From: Vandiemenella viatica
Lineage: Eukaryota; Arthropoda; Insecta; Orthoptera; Morabidae
DNA length: 64,000 nt
Direction of reading: 5' to 3'
NCBI GenBank assembly: GCA_031002005.1
Contig: JARYHS010013630.1
Location: 30,839,504-30,903,503 of the forward strand
A program made the translations under genes and the position numbers. Below are positions 34,788 to 44,320 of this stretch, one piece after another. Each line of letters begins with the position of its first letter. Positions within the stretch are counted from its first letter, which is position 1. The notes beneath the pieces are model-generated. The model did not search any database. It was not told the DNA's origin and worked only from the letters and a program-made list of their open reading frames with translations.

Positions 34788-35110
34788 ATAAGATTTTTTT
34801 TTTTTAATAATGAATTTAATATTCAGTGAAACTTTATTTTTTTTATATCTTCATTACTTAATACACTTATTGGCCTCCAATAATAATACTGCAGTATTCC
34901 CTTTTATTTCTCGCTTATGGCATCCTTCTTCTCTCTGCCATAAAAACTTCTTGGCAACCAACCTTAACAATCAAGGATGCTCCATCTCACCATCCTCCAC
35001 GTCTGAGCTGCTATATCACTCTTCTCAAATTAAAATTATATCACAGGCACGAATGATATTTCAAAAAGATGTAAATATACATATAAGTAAGGAAAATTTG
35101 TTTCCTTACG
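34788..35110 (-). repeat. 3' LTR of the LTR retrotransposon
   Basis: 323 bp. Shares CCTCCAATAATAATAC, CAGTATTCCCTTTTATTTC, CATAAAAACTTCTTGGCAAC and CACGAATGATATTTCAAAAA with the 5' LTR at 44038-45688, with moderate divergence (old insertion). It holds the intact, mariner-free version of the mariner target. Confidence 0.82.
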
Positions 35111-35125
35111 TATCCCTCCTGCTAA
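35111..35125 (-). other. Polypurine tract
   Basis: On the minus strand reads TAGCAGGAGGGATA immediately before the 3' LTR start (..GTAAGGAAA), as expected for plus-strand priming in an LTR element. Confidence 0.65.
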
Positions 35126-35439
35126 TTTGTCACTGAAATTACACAATTTTATGTGATGTACGTTGTAAAATATTTATTGTTTGTACAATCTTCAGTCACT
35201 AATATTTCTTAAACCCAAATGATTTCCAAATTTTGGATATTTAAGGTAGTATATATTCTGAGGAGGTTTCTCCACAATTATTTAAGGTACCTCGAATACA
35301 TCAAAAAAACTTTACCATCTCAGCATTTATACTACTAGATTTTTCATGCGTTCTTCACAGTACCAGTTCACCTTCTTTCTGAGTTTCCTGCACACCAATC
35401 ATATATCTTCTCCTAAAAGATCCTCTTCCACTTCTTGGT

Positions 35440-36740
35440 TAAACTATCTTTTCCCTTTCTTTTTCACTTTTCCCTTCGATGCTTTATCTTCCTTGCATAC
35501 TCCGCCACCCATGTTCCTTTTGTGTTTTATAATGTTGTGGCCCTCATCATATATATTGAGCCCTCTCTTCTTTTTCACTTTGCCTCCGGTTGATTCTTCT
35601 TTTTCATCTTCACAAACTTTTTGTTTCTTTATCAGAAAGCATTTTACATTCTTTCCTTCTTCACATCTTATCTCTTCATCACTTTCTACCTCTTCTTCAG
35701 TATCTTCATAACTCGTCTCATCTTTAGTTTCATCATTCACTTCAGTTCCCAAAGCATGGTTTCTGTCATCATTTCTATTGGAAAATTAATCGTTTCATCT
35801 TTCCTTTCCGTCTCTTCTTCTGTATTTCCCACATTACTGTACCATTGATCCATTCTTACCAGGCCAATTATTTCATTTGATGCTATGTCATCTTTCTTAG
35901 TATGTCTAACTTTGTCATTTTCCTGTATCTGTTGCAGACATTCCCACCATCTCACTGGCCCGCTATTCTCCCACATTGCATTGTTTCCTTCATTGCTATC
36001 TCGCTGATTTTCACCATTTTCTTCTCCCTCATCTTTCTCAATTTCCATTCCTAACTTGTCTTTGCACGCCCTTCTTACTTGTTTATAATCCATTGATCAG
36101 TTTCGTCTTCTGTTCCTATGTCCATCGCTCCTTCACAATTTCCAGCAGGATGATTGGCTGGATTGTTATTATCTTTTATCAACTTCTCTAGACCTTTTCT
36201 TCCCGTAAAGTCTTCATCAAAATATGCTGCTACTTCTTCCAAGATTACTTTTTTGTGTCTATCACTAATCTCTTTATCTAACTTCATTAACATGCACCAT
36301 TTTTCTTGCTTTGTGGTTTTTGGCTCTTTAACCTTTCCGGCTTGAGAACGGACCGCTTCAAAAACCACACTTAATTTCCCTTGTCATATTCCCCTTGTTG
36401 CCTTCTTCCATCTTCTCCCCAAAATCTTCTACTCATTCCATTGTTAAAGCCTCTTTTTTCTCCTCCATTCCTTCTGCTATCTTCTTGTTGTGGGTGCGAG
36501 AAACCTCCTCTTCGATCGGTTACCGATCACGCTTCACCTGTACTTTGCCTCGTGTTCCACTTGTTCTTGTTATATCCTGGACCCAAGTAATGCTGGTATC
36601 CTTTGCCATTGTTATACTTCCCCAACTCATTATGCCTAGATGTATTCTGCTGTCATTCCTTCATTGCATCCAACCTGTATATCTTTTCCATGCCTTCTAG
36701 GAATCCCTGGATGTTGTCCCATCTCATTAGTAGCATTTTA
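35440..36740 (-). pseudogene. LTR retrotransposon gag-like C-terminal region
   Basis: Three overlapping minus-strand frames (36368-36075, 36093-35737, 35752-35444) plus an upstream piece (MRWDNIQGFLEGMEKIYRL near 36740; GYNKNKWNTRQ, RRGGFSHPQQEDSRR). The region is rich in Asn, Glu, Lys and Arg, with an acidic stretch EDTEEEVESDEE. Frames change where homologous coding would run on, so frameshifts are likely. No protease or zinc knuckle is clear. Assigned to gag by position between LTRs and by composition only. Confidence 0.5.
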
Positions 36741-36832
36741 CGTATCAAATACAGGAGTTGGAGAGGGTGCAAAGAAGGGCTGCTAGATTTGTTTCTGGAA
36801 ATTATCGCACAATGCAATCAGTGACAGATATG
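36741..36832 (+). pseudogene. Non-LTR retrotransposon C-terminal fragment, left piece
   Basis: Reads QELERVQRRAARFVSGNYRT then MQSVTDM, the conserved tail of jockey/CR1-type RTs. The PLE insertion at 36833 follows VTDM, and the reading frame resumes at 41143 with the duplicated VTDM. Confidence 0.85.
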
Positions 36833-37586
36833 TGATATAAGTCTTTCTCGGCGTATCATCGATATAAATTCTTCTCGGGTTTGCCGCCGAATCACATCTT
36901 CTACTGTCGAGCTTTCGGCGACTTTCACTGCCGCCATCATCAGGACTGTTGTGTCTGAAGGAACAACAAAAACTGGACTGAATAGCGGAACTGGACGAGA
37001 CAGGAACGTTGTCAACTTCTGATTGGCTGACTCCAATGACGTAACCATTACGTGACTGCGATTGGTCGGTTGCGGAACCAGGCGTAGATATACACCAGCG
37101 TTGTACTAATAGTTGGCTCCACAACGAAACCAAAGCCGAGGTTGTTAAAAATAGAAAGACGATGGATTACCTACGTCAATGTTCGCATAACATCACTGTT
37201 CATATTGAATCACCGTTTATATTATTCACCACTATTAATCATGATGTTAAATTCGATAATCCTTAGGGAGCCAAGCGGTATTCTGATTGGCTGACACAAT
37301 AACTGTCCTCATAGTGTCATAGTTCACATTATTCTCACACAGAAAAATCCAAAGACTTCTTTAATGAAAGACCCCACATTATATATTCTTAAAAACATTT
37401 ACTATCATTAATTATGATGTTTAACTCGATAAATGCATAGGTAGCCATGCGGTCCTCCGATTGGCTGACTATAACCCCGGTTCTGTAATACTTGTCTGTG
37501 ATTGGTCGGCTACAGATTCAGCTGTAGATGTAGTCGGACCGATACGCTGTGCTCCACTCTCCTATCGTCCGTCAGCGAGACACTTG
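36833..37586 (-). repeat. Inverted pLTR and ORF-tail arm of the PLE
   Basis: Reverse complement of about 37584-38098 (pLTR) continuing into the reverse complement of about 40412-40660 (ORF 3' end and 3' flank). Divergence from the sense copies is very low. Confidence 0.9.
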
Positions 37587-38073
37587 GATTTTTCTGTGTG
37601 AGAATAATGTGAACTATGACACTATGAGGACAGTTATTGTGTCAGCCAATCAGAATACCGCTTGGCTCCCTAAGGATTATCGAATTTAACATCATGATTA
37701 ATAGTGCTGAATAATATAAATGGTGATTCAATATGAACAGTGACGTTATGCGAACATTGACGTTGGTAATCCATCGTCTTTCTATTTTTAACAACCTCGG
37801 CTTTGGTTTCGTTGTGGAGCCAACTATTAGTACAACGCTGGTGTATATCTACGCCTGGTTCCGCAACCGACCAATCGCAGTCACGTAATGGTTACGTCAT
37901 TGGAGTCAGCCAATCAGAAGTCGACAACGTTCCTGTCTCGTCCAGTTCCGCTATTCAGTCCAGTTTTTGTTGTTCCTTCAGACACAACAGTCCTGATGAT
38001 GGCGGCAGTGAAAGTCGCCGAAAGCTCGACAGTAGAAAATGTGATTCGGCGGCAAACCCGAGAAGAATTTATA
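37584..38073 (+). repeat. 5' pLTR of the PLE
   Basis: 490-bp repeat that recurs at about 40653-41142 with near identity. Contains the hammerhead-like motif and the first codons of the ORF (to EEFI). Confidence 0.9.
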
Positions 38074-40536
38074 TCGATGATACGCCGAGAAAGACTTATA
38101 TCTCATATTAAATACCTCTATGGGGAGGATATGTACAAACAAGTAAGACATCTGGAAAAGTTGCGGAGGAAGAAAGCCAGACTTCTGTGTTCCTTGACTT
38201 TCTTATTGAGATGTCGGGATTCCAACATTTTACCTCGTTTTTTTCTGGTTGGCCATTGCATTGCTAGCTCTAAAGCTAACCGTATTTTGCGTCGCGCCGG
38301 TTTTGCGCTCCTTCGAGAACGCATTCGTCACACGCGGTTTGAGCTTAACTGTAACGCACAAGAATTATTTCACTGCCTTCTGGAGCTTGCAGCCAAACTG
38401 TCTCCGACCTCTTGGGAATGGGTGGATGCCACTACTTCTGCACAAGGTAGCATGGAGTTTGACAGAACATCGGCAAGACAGATTTCGAAGTTCAATCGTC
38501 TATCACAGGCACACTGGCCTTCTAAGGATGAAACTTTCAAACGTGCGGTAGTAAACCTCACTGGTACACAGCTGGATGAAGCAACTGAGAAAGTTTTATC
38601 CAAAGGGTTAAACTTTGCCCCAACCCCTGATAAGGTTCCTGTAAAGGATATTGTCTGTGCAATTGAAATAGTTGCTAGAAAGCTTCCTGGGGATGCGACT
38701 GAAGAAGTCCGAAGGGAAACGTGCAGAGTTCTGGAGAAAGCCAAACCACCTAGGCCCAACATCACAAAATCAGAACGCTTCGCTCTCCGTGCGTTGCGTC
38801 GGAACGAAGAAGTGGTTGTGTTACCTGCGGACAAAGGGAATGCCACAGTCTTGCTTACATCTGATATGTATGAATCCAAAATACAAAATATGCTTGATGA
38901 CACCGCTTATAAGCCCCTTAATGGTGACCCCACTTCCAGAGTTGAGAGGAAAGTGTCATCTCTTGTCAAGAAGGCCGGATTTACGCCTGATGTCGTCAAG
39001 TACCTTCGACCTCGTGCAGCCAGACCACCTAGGCTTTACGGCCTGCCAAAGATACACAAGGAGGATGTGCCTTTATGACCGATTGTAAGTACTATTGGTA
39101 TTCCCACATATAACTTGGCCAAGCATTTGTCTAAGATGCTTAGACCTTTCGTAGGTAATTGTCCGCACCATGTTAAAAACTCGACACAGTTTGTCGATAC
39201 GCTCCGAAAGATGCGGTTGTCAGAGTCTGATATTATGGTCAGCTTTGATGTTGTCTCGCTCTTCACCAAGGTTCCTTTGAGAGACACACTGCAGCTGTTA
39301 CAAGGTCTTTTTGAACCTACCTTGGTGGATCTGTTCGAACTAGTCCTAACTTCTACTTATTTTACCTATGGTGGGAGTTTTTATGAACAGACTGATGGTG
39401 TGGCAATGGGGTCTCCATTATCTCCTGTAGTAGCCGATCTGTTTATGGAACACTTTGAAGATCGAGCGATTGAAACCTCCGTCCTCAAACCAACATACTT
39501 CTATCGTTATGTGGACGATACATTTGTTGTTTGGCCCCATTGGATCCAGGGTCTTTATGAATTCATGGACCATCTCAATAGCATTCATGAAAACATCAGA
39601 TTCACTATGGAGCTAGAGAAAGATGGTAGATTGCCCTTTCTAGATATTTTAATCCAGCGGAGACCTGATGGTACCCTGTCACATAGTGTGTACAGGAAAA
39701 TAACACACACGGACCGTTATTTACATGCCGATAGTTTCCACCATCCGGCGCAGAAGAACACGGTGTTATACACGCTTGTACACAGAGCAAAGGCAATTTC
39801 AGACGCGGACAATCTGCAAGACGAACTCGAACATCTCCGCCATACCTTCATGCGGAATGGATACCCGATCCCATTGATAGAACGGGCATTTCGAAAGAAA
39901 AAGGCAGATATACGTAATATTGAGGAAGAAGAACAGCCTAAAGATCTTGCCTTCATCCCGTATGCAGGTAGCATCTCTGGGAAAATCGGCAGGATTTTAA
40001 AACGATATGGAATCAAGTGCATTTTCCGCCCTCCTGCCAAAATACGGGATTTGCTGCGTCCTGTGAAGGATGATTTGGGTTTAAAAACACCGGGAGTGTA
40101 CAGCATACCGTGCCAATGTGGTAAGAGTTATATTGGACAAACCATTCGCACTATCCAGGCCCGTGTGACTGAACACCAACGTAACATCCGGTTATTCCAA
40201 CTAGAAAAGTCTGCTGTGGCACAACACGTGATCGAAAATGGTCATAGTATGGATTTCGATAAGGTGAGAGTTTTAGCCAAGTGTTCCTTCTTCTGGGAAT
40301 CTGTGATTAAAGAGGCGATTGAGATACGCCTGAATAATAATAATATGAACAGGGACTTGGGTGTATGGCTCAGTGACGCATGGAAGCCAGTTTTTGCCAT
40401 TCTTAAACAACCAAGTGTCTCGCTGACGGACGATAGGAGAGTGGAGAGTGGAGCACAGCGTATCGGTCCGACTACATCTACAGCTGAATCTGTAGCCGAC
40501 CAATCACAGACAAGTATTACAGAACCGGGGTTATAG
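37888..40536 (+). pseudogene. Penelope-like RT with GIY-YIG endonuclease, one premature stop
   Basis: One frame of 882 codons, interrupted only by TGA at 39076-39078, where the family pattern VPL-R-PIVS suggests CGA (a single C-to-T change). The true start may be the ATG at 37996 or 37999, inside the ribozyme motif. N-terminal part: EEFISMIRRERLISHIKYLY, KGLNFAPTPDKVPVKDI, LPADKGNATVLL, PRLYGLPKIHK. RT core: SFDVVSLFTKVPL, TDGVAMGSPLSPVVADL, YRYVDDTFVVW, GRLPFLDILI, SVYRKITHTDRYLHA. Nuclease: TPGVYSIPCQCGKSYIGQT and WESVIKEAIEIRLNNNN. Catalytic aspartates and GIY-YIG residues are retained. Such proteins make cDNA by target-primed reverse transcription in the nucleus. Confidence 0.93.
37993..38035 (+). 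ncRNA. Hammerhead-ribozyme-like motif in 5' pLTR
   Basis: CUGAUGA (37993-37999), extra U, six-pair stem II GGCGGC/GUCGCC with one G-U pair, GAAA (38020-38023), then GCUCGACAGUA. Two potential stem I pairs flank the presumed GUA site. The two in-frame ATGs of the ORF overlap the core. Confidence 0.68.
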
Positions 40537-40652
40537 TCAGCCAATCGGAGGACCGCATGGCTACCTATGCATTTATCGAGTTAAACATCATAATTAATGA
40601 TAGTAAATGTTTTTAAGAATATATAATGTGGGGTCTTTCATTAAAGAAGTCT

Positions 40653-41142
40653 TTGGATTTTTCTGTGTGAGAATAATGTGAACTATGACACTATGAGGAC
40701 AGTTATTGTGTCAGCCAATCAGAATACCGCTTGGCTCCCTAAGGATTATCGAATTTAACATCATGATTAATAGTGGTGAATAATATAAACGGTGATTCAA
40801 TATGAACAGTGACGTTATGCGAACATTGACGTAGGTAATCCATCGTCTTTCTATTTTTAACAACCTCGGCTTTGGTTTCGTTGTGGAGCCAACTATTAGT
40901 ACAATGCTGGTGTATATCTACGCCTGGTTCCGCAACCGACCAATCGCAGTCACGTAATGGTTACGTCATTGCAGTCAGCCAATCAGAAGTCGACAGCGTT
41001 CCTGTCTCGTCCAGTTCCGCTATTCAGTCCAGTGTTTGTTGTTCCTTCAGACACAACGGTCCTGATGATGGCGGCAGTGAAAGTCGCCGAAAGCTCGACA
41101 GTAGAAAATGTGATTCGGCGGCAAACCCGAGAAGAATTTATA
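40653..41142 (+). repeat. 3' pLTR of the PLE
   Basis: Near-identical direct copy of 37584-38073, ending at GAAGAATTTATA next to the target duplication. It carries the same hammerhead-like core at 41062-41092. Confidence 0.9.
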
Positions 41143-41545
41143 GTGACGGATATGATAAAGGAGCTGGAATGGGATTCATTGCAAGACAGGAGGAGGATGA
41201 GGAGGGTCATGGGAGTGTACAGGGCATATACTGGTGATGAGGCATGGAAAGATATTGCAATAGGTATGAAAAGTAGTGCATGGAAGGGAAAAGATGACAT
41301 GACCACAAGCTGTCACTCGATGTCAGGCACAAGGGTGTGGGAAGATTCTCTTTTTTAGGTAAGGGTGTCAGGGATTGGAATGAGTTACCAAGAGAAATGA
41401 TGAATAATTTACCGAAAACTTTGAAGGAATTTAAAGATAAAATTTGTAGAGGGCAAATGTAGGTGGGTGCAGGATAGGGGGAAGATGGGTGTGTAGGGAA
41501 ATTGCCACCGAAGCCTGTGCTCCATTGCAATTAAATTAAATTAAA
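41143..41545 (+). pseudogene. Non-LTR retrotransposon C-terminal fragment, right piece with tail
   Basis: Continues VTDMIKELEWDSLQDRRRMR and MGVYRAYTGDEAW, then (frameshifted) GKGVRDWNELPREMMNNLPK, TLKEFKDKICRGQM and stop. It ends in an ATTAA-type repeated tail at about 41530-41545. With 36741-36832 it forms one 5'-truncated element in the LTR retrotransposon's gag region. Confidence 0.82.
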
Positions 41546-42078
41546 TTATTTTCCTGTACTTGCCATGGCATCTTCTGTTCCAATGTTTCAAATATTTCAT
41601 CTTCTTCTATCAGACAGAAGTATTTCAGATTTTTCAATAGTCTCTCACAATAATTTCTTCAACTGCCATGTTGCGTTCTATAAGGTACACTGTTTCGAAA
41701 TTCTATTTTTACTCACCGCTGTCTTTCATCAGACCAATATTTCTACAGAAAAATCTGCCGAAATTCCTCATGACTCTTGCCACCTCCATTCACTTCGCAA
41801 GCCCATTCCAATGCTTCATTCTCCATTATCATTGTAATATATTTAATTTTTTCACCGTCCACCCATTGTCTCAGAAATGAATTTCTATATATTTATACAA
41901 ATACATGTGGGTGTAACTCCTCCAGCTACAAACTTCAATTCTGGCAATTTTATTTGAACTGACTGTACCATATTGTTGAAAGTGCAGTCCCCTCTCCCGT
42001 CTTGAACATTATTGACATGTTGACTCAGTTTGACCCAATGTTGTTCAGCCGACTCCTTAAGTGGTTGATGCAGGACAT
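41546..42078 (-). pseudogene. LTR retrotransposon gag-like middle fragment
   Basis: Minus-strand blocks KYENVLHQPLKESAEQHWVK, LSQHVNNVQDGRGDCTFNNM and IKLPELKFVAGG, then a decayed ATWQLKKLL and STGK segment. Gag assignment is by position and orientation between the other two gag-like pieces. Confidence 0.5.
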
Positions 42079-42960
42079 TTTCGTATTTCAACCAAAGACA
42101 TGCGTCTCCGTATATATCACTCTACTGCCACAACTACATAGCATAGACCAATGGTGTTTGAGTGTGGTTGTGGTATCATGTCTCCTATCGTGTACCATGG
42201 TGGTTAGATGTCGGTAGCTATGGGGGTGTGGGAGATATGGTGGTTGAAAGTGGTCGACCTGCGGCTCTTTCATATTTCTACCAATAACTTATATGTCATG
42301 GTGTATCACTTTTCAGCCAAAACTACCTAGTGCAGATCACTAATGTGTGTGTGTGGTAGTAGCACAGAGTCAACCATCAGTAACAACGTTGGCCGAATTT
42401 TGGTAACTGTGGTAATGTAGGAAATATGATGGTTGAAATTGGCCGATCAAGGATATCTTTGTATTTCGGCCAAAGACATGTGTCTCCGTATATGTCACTC
42501 TGCTGCCACAACTACATAGCATAGACTAATGGTGTTTGAGTGTGATTGTGGTATCATGTCTCCTATCGTGTACTATGGTGGTTAGTTGTCGGTAGCTATG
42601 GGTGTGTGGGAGATATGGTGGTTAAAAGTGGTCGATCTGTGGCTCTTTCATATTTCTATCAATAACGTATGTGTCTTGGTGTATCACTTTTCAGCCAAAT
42701 CTATCTAGCGCAGATCACTGGTGTTTGTGCGTAGTAGTATCACAGAATCACCCATCAATCACAACGTTGGCTGAATTTTGGTAACTGTGGGAGTGTGGGT
42801 GATATGGGGGTTGAATGTGGTCGATCAAGGATATTTTCGTATTTCCGTAAATTTTACTTTGCTCCTGAACTACATAGCGCAGATGACTGGCGTTTCTGTG
42901 TGGTAACAGCATCGAGTCTCCCATCGTGCACTATGGTGGCTAGATGTCGGTAGCTGTCAA
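42079..42960. repeat. 189-bp satellite, five monomers in an A-B-A-B-A pattern
   Basis: The landmark TTTCRTATTTC recurs at about 42081, 42270, 42459, 42648 and 42838, spacing 189-190 bp. Alternate monomers match much better (A: AGACATGYGTCTCCGTATAT; B: TATCACTTTTCAGCCAAA), so the higher-order unit is 378 bp. The last monomer lacks an internal piece. It interrupts the gag-like region. Confidence 0.88.
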
Positions 42961-42974
42961 AACCAAATGCTTTA

Positions 42975-43433
42975 CAAACGCAAACGAAGTTGTGGGTACC
43001 AGCTAGTATGTTCATATATGCATCCAAACTGGGTATCCATTGTGGAATAAATTTTATCTCTTTCTTTTTCCCACAGTCGTAATGTTTGCTGTTGATTGTT
43101 ACTAATGTTTTCCATCTTCTGTTCCATCTTCTTCTGTTCTTTTTTCATTTTTTGTTGTTTTTGTTCTATCTTTTGCTGTCCTTGCAGAATCATTACTAGC
43201 ATTTTTCAAAGGAACTATTCTCTTCCCCATAATAATCTTTTTTGGTGAAACTGGTTACTGAAACATCAAGAAAAACACCAGTATTATCTTCATGTTCTAA
43301 TCAATCATGATACTCATAACCTGGACCTATATCACTGTCTACATTTCTCGAAACCCTTAAATTTTTATCATTTTGATTTTGCACATCGGTATCAACATAA
43401 TGTCTGGTTGATTCTAAAACTTCATCGTCCATT
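42975..43433 (-). pseudogene. LTR retrotransposon gag-like N-terminal region
   Basis: From the ATG at 43431-43433: MDDEVLESTRHYVDTDVQN, then DSDIGPGYEYHD and a stop, and FEKC.VMILQGQQKIEQKQQ in a coiled-coil-like Q/K-rich stretch (KMKKEQKKMEQKMENISNNQ), ending ...TSWYPQLRL before the satellite. It sits about 0.6 kb inside the 5' LTR. A Q/K-rich coiled coil is common in retroelement Gag N-termini, but no specific family is claimed. Confidence 0.5.
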
Positions 43434-44016
43434 TAAAAAAAAAAAAAAAAAAATAGCAGAAATTTCAATACAATTATTGTAAAAGTTAAACTTGGCCAGC
43501 AATGCAGTAATTAAAAACAAATACTGTATAGAATTTCCAACCCATCGTGAAAAACTCATATTACCTGTACGTAAACAAATTTAACATCAATCACTTAAAA
43601 TCTAAAGCACACAAATGCGAAGATGCATAATTGACTACTCTTTTATAAATCAATATTTTAAAATTACATTAAAAGGAAACACCAAGCAATCTTATTATTT
43701 CTATTTTTAGAAGAAAAAATTCACTTCTAATATTTCTCACGTTTACTTTGCAAAATTAATAGAACTTTAAGAGTTATTTGATTTTTCACTTTTCATTTTG
43801 TTCTTAATTATGTTACTATGCTTCACTGATGCAATTCACTCGTATGGTTTACTTCAGTAAAATTTTCGTCTTTAAATGGGACAAAATTGGAAATTAAGTG
43901 CACCTCGTCACTATTTTGGTCAATTTAAATTGTTTTTCATATTCTACTTTTAAAGTTGTTTTCTTGTCCAAAGCTGCAAGGTTCTTTATTATAGAATTAG
44001 TTAACTAATTCTATGT

Positions 44017-44034
44017 CGTAGTCATGCGGTGCCA
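44017..44034 (-). other. Primer binding site
   Basis: On the minus strand reads TGGCACCGCATGACTACG, three bases inside the 5' LTR end. It begins with TGG, as expected for pairing with a tRNA CCA end. The tRNA is not identified. Confidence 0.6.
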
Positions 44035-44037
44035 TTT

Positions 44038-44320
44038 ATAAGTTTTTTTATATTAATAAATTTAATATTGAGTAACACTGTTTATTTTATATATATATCG
44101 TCATTACTTTATACACTTATTGTCCTCCAATAATAATACAACAGTATTCCCTTTTATTTCTTGCTTATAGCATCCTTCTTATCTCTGCCATAAAAACTTC
44201 TTGGCAACCAACCAACAACCAAAGTCTCACCAAACTCCATGTCAGAGCTGCTATATCAGTCTTCTCAAATTAAATATTATATCACAGACACGAATGATAT
44301 TTCAAAAAGATGTAAATATA
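44038..44320 (-). repeat. 5' LTR (main part, interrupted by mariner)
   Basis: Direct counterpart of 34788-35110. The remaining 33 bp (45656-45688) lie beyond the mariner. Confidence 0.82.

Larger units (their letters stand above)
36833..41142 (+). mobile_element. Nearly complete Penelope-like element with inverted 5' arm
   Basis: Bounded by a 12-bp duplication GTGACAGATATG (36821-36832) / GTGACGGATATG (41143-41154). Order: inverted pLTR plus 3' ORF tail (36833-37586, minus), then a sense copy with 5' pLTR (37584-38073), ORF (to 40536), 3' non-coding and 3' pLTR (about 40653-41142). The junction between the inverted arm and the sense copy falls in a shared TTGG. It is inserted in the non-LTR fragment. 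Confidence 0.92.

Noticed and set aside
35346..36824. Plus-strand hydrophobic frames (for example 35346-35711, 36381-36590)
   Set aside because: Antisense shadows of the lysine/glutamate-rich minus-strand gag-like region.
36741..41545. A novel fusion of a non-LTR C-terminus with PLE sequence
   Set aside because: The 12-bp target duplication and the restored VTDM reading show a simple insertion.
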